From Microterricola gilva (GTDB lineage: Bacteria > Actinomycetota > Actinomycetes > Actinomycetales > Microbacteriaceae), in the NCBI RefSeq assembly GCF_004217495.1, contig NZ_SHLC01000001.1, positions 124,001-188,000 of the forward strand: a stretch of 64,000 nt of DNA, given 5' to 3'. Shown here piece after piece: positions 53,573-61,915 of the stretch. Each line of letters opens with the position of its first letter. The first letter of the stretch is position 1. The notes beneath the pieces are model-generated. The model searched no databases, had not been told where the DNA came from, and saw only the letters and a list, made by a program, of their open reading frames with translations. Made by a program: the position numbers and the translations under genes.

Positions 53573-53679
53573 GAAAGGCGGCAGCCCCAGCCAAGGCACG
53601 CTACTCAACGGCGACCGATGCTCGACGGCATCCGGAGCACCCCTTGATCGCATCGCGGAGCGCGACTACCGTACACAAG

Positions 53680-54744
53680 GTGAGTTTTATTCAAGCTGAT
53701 GGGCTTGTGAAGATTTACACGCCCAAGGGCTCAGCCCCCGTGCACGCACTCGATGGCGTCGACCTCTCAGTGCGGCAGGGCACGGTGCGCGCGCTGCTGG
53801 GCCCGAACGGCGCAGGCAAGACGACGATGGTCAAGGTGCTCACCACGCTGATCAAACCGGATGCCGGCCAGGCGACGATCGACGGCATCGACGTCGTCCG
53901 CGACGCCCACCGCATCCGCCCGATCATCGGCGTCTCCGGCCAGTACGCCGCCGTCGACGAGAACCTCACCGGGCTGGAAAACCTCGACATGGTCGGACGG
54001 CTCTACCACCTGGGTCCGAAGGCGACCAGGCGCCGTGCAGCCGAGCTGATCGAGTCCTTCGAGCTGACCGAGGCGCAGAACCGCCCCGTCAAAGGCTTCT
54101 CCGGCGGCATGCGGAGACGCATCGACCTCGCCGGCGCCATCTTCTCCCGGCCGCGGGTCCTGTTCCTCGACGAGCCGACCACGGGCCTCGACCCGCGCAG
54201 CCGGCTCGGCATGTGGGACGTCATCACCGGCCTCGTCGGCGAGGGGACGACCGTGTTCCTGACCACGCAGTACCTGGAAGAGGCCGACCGGCTGGCCGAC
54301 GACATCTCGGTGATCGACGGCGGCAAACTCATCGCGGAGGGCACAGCCGACGAGCTGAAGGCTCGCATCGGCGGACAGCAGATCGAGCTGACCCTTGTCG
54401 ATGCCGATGACCGCGATGTCGCCGCCCAAGTGCTGCAGCACCACGGGGCCTCCGATGTGCGCGAGGACAGCGACGGTCGCAGCCTCTCCGTGGCCGTGCG
54501 CGAGGGGCCGCTCGCGCTCGAGCTCGTGCTGCGCGAACTGAACTCCGTCGGCATCCGCCTGCACGATGCCGGCATGCGCAGACCGACCCTCGACGACGTC
54601 TTCCTGAAACTCACCGGCCACATGGCCAGCGAGGAGGCCGACGGCGACGAGGTCGATGGCGGGAAGTCGAAGAAGTCCAGGCAGGACAAGGCCCAGAAGG
54701 AGAAGACCCAAAAAGAGAAGACGCAGAAGGCGGGCGTGCCGTGA
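53680..54744 (+). CDS. DrrA-type ABC transporter ATP-binding protein
   Basis: The 354-residue ATPase energises an ABC-2 exporter of the daunorubicin-resistance type. It has Walker A 'GPNGAGKTT', 'VSGQYAAVDENLTGLENL', signature 'FSGGMRRR', Walker B 'VLFLDEPTTGLDP', the H-loop position replaced by Gln ('TTQYLEEADRLAD', common in this family) and the C-terminal DrrA domain. An unusual Lys/Gln-rich tail ('KEKTQKEKTQKAG') ends the protein. The GTG start is preceded by TACCGT seven bases upstream. It overlaps the permease gene by four bases. Confidence 0.92.
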   Translation: MSFIQADGLVKIYTPKGSAPVHALDGVDLSVRQGTVRALLGPNGAGKTTMVKVLTTLIKPDAGQATIDGIDVVRDAHRIRPIIGVSGQYAAVDENLTGLENLDMVGRLYHLGPKATRRRAAELIESFELTEAQNRPVKGFSGGMRRRIDLAGAIFSRPRVLFLDEPTTGLDPRSRLGMWDVITGLVGEGTTVFLTTQYLEEADRLADDISVIDGGKLIAEGTADELKARIGGQQIELTLVDADDRDVAAQVLQHHGASDVREDSDGRSLSVAVREGPLALELVLRELNSVGIRLHDAGMRRPTLDDVFLKLTGHMASEEADGDEVDGGKSKKSRQDKAQKEKTQKEKTQKAGVP

Positions 54745-55592
54745 CCGCCGTGCGGGAGCCCACGATCCTGCCGGATGCCGCGGCCGTTCCCTCATCGATC
54801 GGAACCTGGTTCAGCGACGGCTGGATCACGACCCGGCGCAACCTCATCAAGATCAAGCGCGTGCCGGACATCCTCGTCTTCACGACGCTGCAGCCGATCA
54901 TGTTCGTGCTGCTCTTCACCTACATCTACTCCGGCGTGATCACGATCCCCGGCAGCAGCTACACCGAGTTCATCATGGCCGGCATCTTCGCCCAGACCGT
55001 GGTGTTCGGCTCGACGTACTCGGGGTCTGCGATGGCGCAGGATTTGAAAGACGGCATCATCGACCGTTTCCGTACGCTGCCGATGAGCCCATCCGCCGTG
55101 CTGGTCGGGCGCACAAACGGTGACCTGTCGATCAACGGCCTCTCGATGGTCGTCATGATGCTCACGGGTTTGATCGTCGGCTGGCGCATCAACTCGAGCT
55201 TCTGGGAGGGCGTCGCCGGGGTCGCGCTGCTGCTGCTGTTCGCCTACGCCTTCTCGTGGGTGATGGCGTTCGTCGGCATGAGCGTCCGGAGCCCGGAGGT
55301 GGTCAACAACGTCTCCTTCCTCATCCTGTTCCCGCTCACCTTCATCTCGAACGCCTTCGTGCCGGCCGAGACGCTGCCGCCCGTCCTGCAGACGATCGCC
55401 GAGTACAACCCGGTGTCGGCCCTCGTGCAGTCGGCGCGCGAGCTCTTCGGCAATGTGCCGCCAGGCACGCCGGTCGGTGACGCCTGGACCCAGCAGAACC
55501 CGATCGCGACCACGCTGATCGGCATCGCCGTGATGCTGGTGATCTTCGTTCCGCTCTGCATCCGCAAGTTCGTGCGCATCAGCAGCCGCTGA
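54741..55592 (+). CDS. DrrB-type ABC transporter permease
   Basis: The 283-residue permease has six spans in the ABC-2 pattern. It includes 'LQPIMFVLLFTYIYSG', 'FIMAGIFAQTVVFGSTYSG', 'DLKDGIIDRFRTLPMSPSAVLVGR', 'SFLILFPLTFISNAFVPAETLP' and 'NPVSALVQSARELFG', all hallmarks of DrrB. It forms an exporter with the upstream ATPase (GTGA overlap). The substrate is unknown, perhaps a drug or glycolipid. A long imperfect hairpin (55593-55657) follows as probable terminator. Confidence 0.92.
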   Translation: MTAVREPTILPDAAAVPSSIGTWFSDGWITTRRNLIKIKRVPDILVFTTLQPIMFVLLFTYIYSGVITIPGSSYTEFIMAGIFAQTVVFGSTYSGSAMAQDLKDGIIDRFRTLPMSPSAVLVGRTNGDLSINGLSMVVMMLTGLIVGWRINSSFWEGVAGVALLLLFAYAFSWVMAFVGMSVRSPEVVNNVSFLILFPLTFISNAFVPAETLPPVLQTIAEYNPVSALVQSARELFGNVPPGTPVGDAWTQQNPIATTLIGIAVMLVIFVPLCIRKFVRISSR

Positions 55593-55711
55593 GCGGTTTC
55601 GACCCTTCGGCAGACTCGGGGCCGGCCGAGCTCACCAGCTGGGGCCGCTGAAACCGCACCAGCATCGGTCGCGGTTCCCGAGATTGCCTGATTGTGGGCT
55701 GCCGCCTTTCG

Positions 55712-55746
55712 CTGCACAATTCGATGCTTCGCATCGGATTGTGCAG
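55712..55746 (+). promoter_or_regulatory. Strong stem-loop upstream of phnD
   Basis: A 16-bp stem with one mismatch (55712-55727 against 55731-55746) has a TTC loop. It lies in the 277-base gap between the exporter and phnD. A TACCGT -10 candidate for phnD follows at 55801-55806. It is either a terminator for the exporter unit or a regulatory structure. Confidence 0.5.
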
Positions 55747-55869
55747 CGCGCGTTCACCGGCGCGTAACCGATGAGCGACTGTCGGTTTGCCGTGCCTGCC
55801 TACCGTGATCGATGTCCGCCGGCACTTACACAGCATTCGCACCTGCCGGAATTCTGAAAGGTCACATCC

Positions 55870-56835
55870 GTGTCATTGCTTTCCAAGCCGACCAACGGCT
55901 CGTTCACCCTTCCGCGTCTGCTCGCCGTCGGCGCGGCACTCGCACTCACCGTCGGTCTGGCGGCCTGCGCCCCGGCGGCAGGAACCTCCGACGACGGAGC
56001 GGGCGCCGCCGACGCCAACGCCGAGACCGTCAGCTTCGCCAAGGATGACGCGACGCTCGTCTTCGGCGTCGTTCCAGACACCGTCGACACCCAGACCAAC
56101 TACCAGCCGCTGATGGACTACATCGCCGAGATCACCGGCAAGGAGGTCGAGTACCACGAGTCGACCGACTACGCCGCACTCATCGAGGCCGCGGTCGCGG
56201 GCAAGATCGACGTCGCCAGCTTCTCCGGCTTCACCTACGTCACCGCCACCAACAACGGCGCAGAGATCACCCCGTTCGCCTCGATCATCACGGAAGAGGG
56301 CGAAGAGCCCGGCTACTACTCCGAGGCCATCGTCCCCGAGGGCAGCAGCATCACCTCGATCGACGGCTTCAAGGGCAAGAAGGTCTGCTTCGTCGACCCG
56401 AGCTCGACCTCCGGCTACCTGTTCCCGAGCTACAACCTGCTCGAGGCCGGCGTCGACCCGCAGAAGGACGTCACCCCGGTCTTCGCCGGCAAGCACGATG
56501 TCTCGGCCCTCAAGACCTCCGAGGGTGTCGAGTGTGAGGCCGGCTTCGCCGAGGACTCCGTCGCCGAGAACCAGGCCGGCGTGAAGATCATCGCCAAGAC
56601 CAAGGTCCCCGGCGCCCCGATGGTCGTCTCCAACAGCCTGCCGACCGAGCTCAAGACCACGATCATCGACGGCCTGAGCAACATCACGATCACCGACATC
56701 CAGGACGCCGGCATCAAGAACGCCGACTCGGAAGGCTTCATCAACACCTTCTACGCGCTCGCCCCGGTCGACGACGAGTACTACGACGTCATCCGCGACA
56801 TCTGCGAGACGACCAACGCCAAGCAGTGCCAGTAG
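55870..56835 (+). CDS. phnD: Phosphonate/phosphite ABC transporter substrate-binding lipoprotein
   Basis: The 321-residue PhnD-family protein has a signal peptide with lipobox 'GLAAC' (Cys33). The typical core is 'LVFGVVPDTVDTQTNYQPLMDYIAEITGKEVEY', 'DYAALIEAAVAGKIDVASFSGFTYV', 'KKVCFVDPSSTSGYLFPSYNLLEAGVDP' and the C-terminal lobe. It captures phosphonates outside the membrane for PhnC/PhnE. GTG start with GAAAGG upstream. A 20-bp perfect stem-loop separates it from phnC, probably keeping the binding protein mRNA more abundant. Confidence 0.93.
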   Translation: MSLLSKPTNGSFTLPRLLAVGAALALTVGLAACAPAAGTSDDGAGAADANAETVSFAKDDATLVFGVVPDTVDTQTNYQPLMDYIAEITGKEVEYHESTDYAALIEAAVAGKIDVASFSGFTYVTATNNGAEITPFASIITEEGEEPGYYSEAIVPEGSSITSIDGFKGKKVCFVDPSSTSGYLFPSYNLLEAGVDPQKDVTPVFAGKHDVSALKTSEGVECEAGFAEDSVAENQAGVKIIAKTKVPGAPMVVSNSLPTELKTTIIDGLSNITITDIQDAGIKNADSEGFINTFYALAPVDDEYYDVIRDICETTNAKQCQ

Positions 56836-56863
56836 TCAGCACCACCCGCACCGAGTAAGGCCT

Positions 56864-56907
56864 GAGCGGGTTCCGGATGCCGCAACCGCGGCATCCGGAA
56901 CCCGCTC
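56864..56907 (+). terminator. 20-bp perfect stem-loop between phnD and phnC
   Basis: Arms 56864-56883 and 56888-56907 pair perfectly around AACC. The inner 15-bp arms are identical to the terminator at 24102-24136. Position inside an operon suggests partial termination or 3'-end protection of the phnD message. Confidence 0.75.
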
Positions 56908-56965
56908 GCACAGCCGCAGCGCACCACTCACCAGCACACCTCACCAGCACAGAAGGAACCCAGCC

Positions 56966-57937
56966 ATGACCGAGCTCGTGCCCGCGCCGATGACTGCACA
57001 GCCCGAATCTGCACAGCCCGAATCCGCACAGCCCGCCGCCGCGACCATCGCCTCCGGCACCGAGACGGTTGTGCGCATGAGCGGCCTCGGCAAGCGCTTC
57101 GGCGATCTGGCCGCGCTCAGCGATGTGAACCTCGAGGTCAGGCGCGGCGAGGTCGTCGTGCTGCTCGGGCTGTCCGGCTCCGGCAAGTCGACGCTGCTGC
57201 GCCACGTCGACGGCCTCGAGCAGCCGAGCAGCGGCGAGATCAGCGTGCTTGGGCGGGATCTCTCGCAGCTCACCGGGCGGGAGCTGCGCCAGCTGCGCAG
57301 CCGCATCGGCTTCGTCTTCCAGCAGTTCGAACTCGTCGGCTCGCTCAGCGTGCTCGAGAACGTGCTCACCGGCGCGCTCGCCGCACTCCGCGGCCCGCGC
57401 CTCGGGCTCATCAGCTACCCCCGCGAGCTCAAGCGCGCCGCCCTCGGCCACCTCGACCGCGTCGGCCTGCTCTCCGCCGCGTACCAGCGGGCCGACACCC
57501 TCTCCGGCGGTCAGCAGCAGCGCGTCGCCATCGCCAGGGCGCTCATGCAGAATCCCGAGGTGCTGCTCGCCGACGAGCCCGTCGCCTCGCTCGATCCCGA
57601 GTCCAGCGAACAGGTCATGAACCTCATCCGCGAGATCGCCGTCGACAACGGGCTCACGGTGCTGTGCAGCCTGCACCAGGTCGACCTCGCCCTCGGCTGG
57701 GGCGACCGCATCGTCGGCCTCCGCCACGGCGAGGTCGTGCTCGACACCCCCACCGCCGGCCTCAGCAAGGCCGAGGTGATGGAGATCTACGGACGCGTCG
57801 CAACGACGACGAGCGAGTTCCGCGCCATCAGCGAGCTCGAGCTGCAGTTCGCCGCACCGTCGTCGGCGGCTCCGTCCCCGACTGCGCAGGCGGATGCCGG
57901 CAGCGAGGCGGCACCCGCCGGCCAGGCGAACGCCTGA
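56966..57937 (+). CDS. phnC: Phosphonate ABC transporter ATP-binding protein
   Basis: The 323-residue ATPase has Walker A 'GLSGSGKST' (residues 68-76), 'FVFQQFELVGSLSVLENVL', signature 'LSGGQQQR' and Walker B 'EVLLADEPVASLDP'. These and 'VLCSLHQVDLAL' are typical of PhnC. The first ~30 residues are an extra Gln/Pro/Ala-rich stretch with tandem 'AQPES' units, and the C-terminal ~30 residues are likewise Ala/Pro-rich. The TGA overlaps the permease ATG. Confidence 0.94.
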   Translation: MTELVPAPMTAQPESAQPESAQPAAATIASGTETVVRMSGLGKRFGDLAALSDVNLEVRRGEVVVLLGLSGSGKSTLLRHVDGLEQPSSGEISVLGRDLSQLTGRELRQLRSRIGFVFQQFELVGSLSVLENVLTGALAALRGPRLGLISYPRELKRAALGHLDRVGLLSAAYQRADTLSGGQQQRVAIARALMQNPEVLLADEPVASLDPESSEQVMNLIREIAVDNGLTVLCSLHQVDLALGWGDRIVGLRHGEVVLDTPTAGLSKAEVMEIYGRVATTTSEFRAISELELQFAAPSSAAPSPTAQADAGSEAAPAGQANA

Positions 57938-59685
57938 TGAGCACCGCAACGCTCACCCGACCACCTGGCGTCGTCGCCCCCGATCGGCCGCGCGCCTCGC
58001 CGGAGCGCATCGCCGCGATCGTCGCCATCCTGCTGGTGCTCGCCGCCGCCGCGTGGTCGTTCGCCAACGTCGGCATCTCGCTGCCAGACATCATCGCGAG
58101 CTGGGGCAACGCCGAGAACTTCCTCGCGCGCGCCCTGCCGCTCGAGTTCCCGCCGCTCGGCGAGCTGCTCTGGTCGACGGCGCTCACGCTCGGCATCGTC
58201 ATCGTCGGAACGCTGCTGGCCGCGCTGCTCTCGCTGCCGATCGCCTACCTGGCCGCAGGCAACACAACGCCGGGGCGCGGCTGGCGCGTCGCCGGCCGCT
58301 CCATCGGCGTCGTGACGCGGGCGATCCCCGACGTCGTGATCGCGATGATCCTCGCCGGCATGTTCACGCTCGGCGCGCTGCCCGGCATCATCGCCATCGG
58401 CATCCACTCGATCGGCATGATCTCGAAGCTCTTCGCCGACGCGATCGAGCAGATCGACGAGGGCCCCCGCAGGGCGATCCGCGCGGCGGGCGGCAGCACG
58501 GCGCAACAGTTCTTCAGTGGGGTGATGCCCCAGGTCGCGCCGTCGTTCGTCGCCACGATCCTGCACCGCAACGACATCAACCTGCGCGGCTCGGTGATCC
58601 TCGGCTACGTCGGCGTCGTCGGCCTCGGCCACGACCTCGCCTTCGCGCTGCAATCGCTCGACTACCCGCTGGCGATGGGCCTGGCCCTCGTGATCTTCCT
58701 GCTCTGCGTCGTCATGGAGATCGTCTCCTCCGCCGTGCGCACCTCGCTGCTCGGCATCGCCCCGAGTGGGTGCGGGCTCGGCGACCGCACCGTGCGCGCA
58801 GCGGCCAGGGCCGGCCGCGGTGTGCGGGGGCGCTTCGCCGCCCGCACCGAGCAGACGCTGCTCGCGCCCCACGGCGTTGCCGGCTTCGCCGACGTCGACG
58901 CGGCCATGCGCCGCCCGTGGACGGCAAGCCGCCGCAAGAACGCCGTGTGGTCGGCGGTCGCCGCCGCGATCGTCGTCGGCGCACTCTGGGTCTGCGACAT
59001 CCAGTGGGGCGACCTGCTCACCTTCTGGAAGTACGTGCCCGCGATGCTCGCGAAGCTCTGGCCGCCGAGCTTCGGCAACTATTCGGCGGAGCAGATGTTC
59101 GGGGCGATGGCCGAGACGATCCAGATCGCGCTCGCCGCCACGCTGCTCAGCCTGCTGCTCTCGCTCGTCGTCGGGTCCCTCGCCGCCCGCAACATCGCCC
59201 CGAACCGGGCCACCAGGGTCGGAGCGCGCCTCTCACTCGTCGTCGTGCGCGGCATCCCGGAGCTGATCCTCGCGATCGTGCTCATCGTGATCACCGGATT
59301 CGGCCCGCAGGCCGGCGTGATCGCCCTCGGCTTCTGCGGCATCGGCCTGCTCGGCAAGCTCTTCGCCGACAGCTTCGAAGAGGTGTCGCCTGGACCGGAG
59401 CGCGCGCTGCGTGCGGCGGGGGCGAGCCGCATGCAGGTCTACGCCGCCGCGACGGTGCCGCCGTCGAGCAAGGCCATCATCGGCCACAGCTTCTACATGC
59501 TCGACACCAATCTGCGGGCCGCGACGATCCTCGGCATCGTCGGCGGTGGCGGCATCGGCTTCTACCTCAACAACGCAGGACGCATCTCGGCCTACGACGA
59601 GGTCATGGCGATCGTGCTCATGATGACCGCAACGGTGCTCGTCGTCGAGGGGCTCGCCAGCTGGATCAGAAAGGCACTGCACTGA
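57937..59685 (+). CDS. phnE: Fused double-domain phosphonate permease PhnE
   Basis: At 582 residues this is twice the usual PhnE length. It contains two binding-protein-dependent permease domains in tandem. The first has its EAA-type loop near 'LFADAIEQIDEGPRRAIRAAGGS' and the second near 'LFADSFEEVSPGPERALRAAGAS'. They are joined by an Arg-rich linker (about residues 270-330). Other bacteria encode these halves as two PhnE genes. Start overlaps the phnC stop and its end overlaps the oxidase start, so the unit is tightly coupled. Confidence 0.93.
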   Translation: MSTATLTRPPGVVAPDRPRASPERIAAIVAILLVLAAAAWSFANVGISLPDIIASWGNAENFLARALPLEFPPLGELLWSTALTLGIVIVGTLLAALLSLPIAYLAAGNTTPGRGWRVAGRSIGVVTRAIPDVVIAMILAGMFTLGALPGIIAIGIHSIGMISKLFADAIEQIDEGPRRAIRAAGGSTAQQFFSGVMPQVAPSFVATILHRNDINLRGSVILGYVGVVGLGHDLAFALQSLDYPLAMGLALVIFLLCVVMEIVSSAVRTSLLGIAPSGCGLGDRTVRAAARAGRGVRGRFAARTEQTLLAPHGVAGFADVDAAMRRPWTASRRKNAVWSAVAAAIVVGALWVCDIQWGDLLTFWKYVPAMLAKLWPPSFGNYSAEQMFGAMAETIQIALAATLLSLLLSLVVGSLAARNIAPNRATRVGARLSLVVVRGIPELILAIVLIVITGFGPQAGVIALGFCGIGLLGKLFADSFEEVSPGPERALRAAGASRMQVYAAATVPPSSKAIIGHSFYMLDTNLRAATILGIVGGGGIGFYLNNAGRISAYDEVMAIVLMMTATVLVVEGLASWIRKALH

Positions 59686-60914
59686 TGGTCGCACACCCCG
59701 CAGCCCACTCCGCCGTTCGACAGACCGGCACATTCGAAGAGTTCGACGTCGCCATCGTCGGAGCAGGGGTCGTCGGCCTCGGGCATGCGCTCGCCGCCAT
59801 CGACCGCGGCCTCTCCGTCGTCGTGGTCGACCGGGCCGCCGACATCAGCGGCGCATCGATCCGCAACTTCGGCCACGCCTGCGTGAGCGCGCAGAGCGGG
59901 CAGGCCCGCGCCTACGCGGAGCGCAGCCGTGAACTCTGGCTGCGGATCGCCACCGAGACCGGTATCTGGCTCCGCACGAGCGGGGCCTGGCTGGTCGCAC
60001 GGGCGGATGACGAGGCGGCCGTGCTGGCCGACTTCGCCGCCGCGCAGAACAACGCAGAAGCCGTCGCGCAGGCAGCAGCGCAGGCGGCGCCCGAGGCGCC
60101 CACCGCCGTCGAACTGCTGAGCGCGGCGCAGATGCGTGCGGCCGTTCCCGCGCTCGGGGCCGACGTCGTCGGCGGGGCCTGGATGCGTGACGACCTGCAG
60201 CTGAACCCGCGCGAGGCCGTTCCTGGCCTCGCCCGCTGGCTGGCCACGCGCGGCGTGCAGTTCCGCTGGCAGAGCGCCGTCCGCTCGGTGAAGTCCGGCG
60301 TGCTCTCCACCAGCCGCGGCCACATCGCGGCAGACACGATCATCGTCGCCGTCAACCACGACATCGACCAGCTCTTCGGCGAGGTCGCGCAGGCCGTCGG
60401 CATCCGTCGCTGTGGCCTCGACATGATGCGGGTGCGGGTGGAGCTGCCGGCCGCGCAGCCATTCGCCCTGCCCGGCCCGCTGCTCACCGGGTGGTCGATG
60501 CTGCGCTACTCCGCCTTTGCCGCGTCGCCGGCGACCGCCGCCCTGCGCGAGCGGCTGGAGCGGCAGCATCCGCACCTCATGGCGCTCGACCTCAACCAGA
60601 TGTACACGCAGCTGCCAGACGGCAGCCTGATCGTCGGCGACACCCACTACCGCGGGCAGTCGGTGACGCCGTTCCAGCAGGAGGGGGCGTTCGACGCCCT
60701 CGCCGCGATCACGAGCGAGCTCTTCGGCGGGGCGCGGCTGCAGGTGCTCGAGCGCTGGCAGGGCGTCTACGCCTCCGGGCCAGACGAGTTCCTCGTCGAG
60801 TCGCCGCTGCCCGGCGTGCACATCGTGGCCGCGACAACCGGCATCGGCATGACGTGCGGCCTCGGCCTCGCCGACAGCGTGATCGCCGAACTCTTCGAAC
60901 CCGCCCGCGCCTAG
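59685..60914 (+). CDS. HpnW-type FAD-dependent oxidoreductase of phosphonate clusters
   Basis: The 409-residue DAAO-fold flavoprotein has 'DVAIVGAGVVGLGHALAAIDRGLSVVVVDR' as FAD-binding Rossmann motif, followed by 'SGASIRNFGHACVSAQSGQA' and a C-terminal 'GTTGIGMT'-like 'ATTGIGMTCGLGLAD'. This fits the TIGR03364 family that co-occurs with phosphonate genes; such enzymes oxidise aminophosphonates (for example N-methylated 2-aminoethylphosphonate) to phosphonoacetaldehyde. Here it directly precedes a phosphonatase-like HAD, which matches that sequence of steps (inference). TGATG overlap with phnE. Confidence 0.88.
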   Translation: MVAHPAAHSAVRQTGTFEEFDVAIVGAGVVGLGHALAAIDRGLSVVVVDRAADISGASIRNFGHACVSAQSGQARAYAERSRELWLRIATETGIWLRTSGAWLVARADDEAAVLADFAAAQNNAEAVAQAAAQAAPEAPTAVELLSAAQMRAAVPALGADVVGGAWMRDDLQLNPREAVPGLARWLATRGVQFRWQSAVRSVKSGVLSTSRGHIAADTIIVAVNHDIDQLFGEVAQAVGIRRCGLDMMRVRVELPAAQPFALPGPLLTGWSMLRYSAFAASPATAALRERLERQHPHLMALDLNQMYTQLPDGSLIVGDTHYRGQSVTPFQQEGAFDALAAITSELFGGARLQVLERWQGVYASGPDEFLVESPLPGVHIVAATTGIGMTCGLGLADSVIAELFEPARA

Positions 60915-60968
60915 CGGCGTCGCGACACCGCTCACCGTCCACCGGCACACCAGAAAGACAGGCAGATC

Positions 60969-61907
60969 ATGACCGACACCACCCCCGCCACCGCCGACAT
61001 CACCGACACCACCGACGTCGAGATCGAACTCGACGACGCGCTCGACTCCTTCTACGACGACGAGGAGCTCGACGAGTTCGAGCTCGAGGAGTTCGAACTC
61101 GAGGAGTATGAGGTGGCGATCGAGCTGGTCGTGCTCGACATGGCCGGAACGACCGTCGCCGACGACGGCACCGTCGAGCGTGCATTCGGCCGCGTCGCCG
61201 AGCGCCAGAACATCGGCGCGACCCCCGAGGAGCGGGAAGCCGCGCTCGAGTACGTCCGCGTCACGATGGGGCAGTCCAAGATCGAGGTGTTCCGCGCGAT
61301 CACCGGCGACGAGGAACGCGCCCAGGCCGCGAATGCCGCATTCGAGGCGGCCTACGCCGAGATCGTCGCGGAGGAGGGCGTGACCGAGATCCCCGGCGCC
61401 CGCCTCGCAATCGAGCAGCTGCAGGAGGCCGGAATCACGGTCGCGCTGACCACCGGATTCGCCCGGCCCACCGTCAACGCGATCCTCGACGCCCTCGACT
61501 GGCAGGAGCTCGCCGACATCGTGCTGACCCCGGCGGATGCCGGCCGCGGCCGCCCGCACCCGGACATGCCCCTCACCGCGCTGCTGCGCACCGAGACGAG
61601 CGCGGTCGAGGCGATGATCGTCGTGGGCGACACCGTCTCGGACATGCAGAGCGGGACCCGCGCGGGGGCCGGACTCGTGATCGGCGTGCTGAGCGGTGCC
61701 CACGGCGAGGAGCAGCTGCTGGCCGCCGGCGCCGATGACGTGATCAGCTCCGTCGCCGAGCTGCCGGAGCTGCTCGGCCTGTTCGACGACGAGGACGCGG
61801 ACGACGACGAGGACGACGCTGAGCTCGACGACGCCGATGGCGACGACGAGCCTGACGCTGACGCCGACGCAGGCAGCGCCGTTCCCGCCCCCGACGTTCA
61901 GGCGTAG
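60969..61907 (+). CDS. Phosphonatase-like HAD hydrolase with acidic extensions
   Basis: The 312-residue protein has a HAD core close to phosphonoacetaldehyde hydrolase: nucleophile Asp57 in 'LVVLDMAGTTV', Lys104 in 'TMGQSKIEVFRAI' at the Schiff-base position, and 'IVVGDTVSDMQSG'. It would cleave the C-P bond of phosphonoacetaldehyde. Around the core are very acidic low-complexity tails: residues ~17-48 ('ELDEFELEEFELEEYE') and ~265-300 (Asp-rich). An internal GTG at 61113 with GAGGAG before it would give a normal-length enzyme. ATG 60969 follows AGAAAGAC, a weak site. Confidence 0.85.
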   Translation: MTDTTPATADITDTTDVEIELDDALDSFYDDEELDEFELEEFELEEYEVAIELVVLDMAGTTVADDGTVERAFGRVAERQNIGATPEEREAALEYVRVTMGQSKIEVFRAITGDEERAQAANAAFEAAYAEIVAEEGVTEIPGARLAIEQLQEAGITVALTTGFARPTVNAILDALDWQELADIVLTPADAGRGRPHPDMPLTALLRTETSAVEAMIVVGDTVSDMQSGTRAGAGLVIGVLSGAHGEEQLLAAGADDVISSVAELPELLGLFDDEDADDDEDDAELDDADGDDEPDADADAGSAVPAPDVQA

Positions 61908-61915
61908 GTCGGTCC

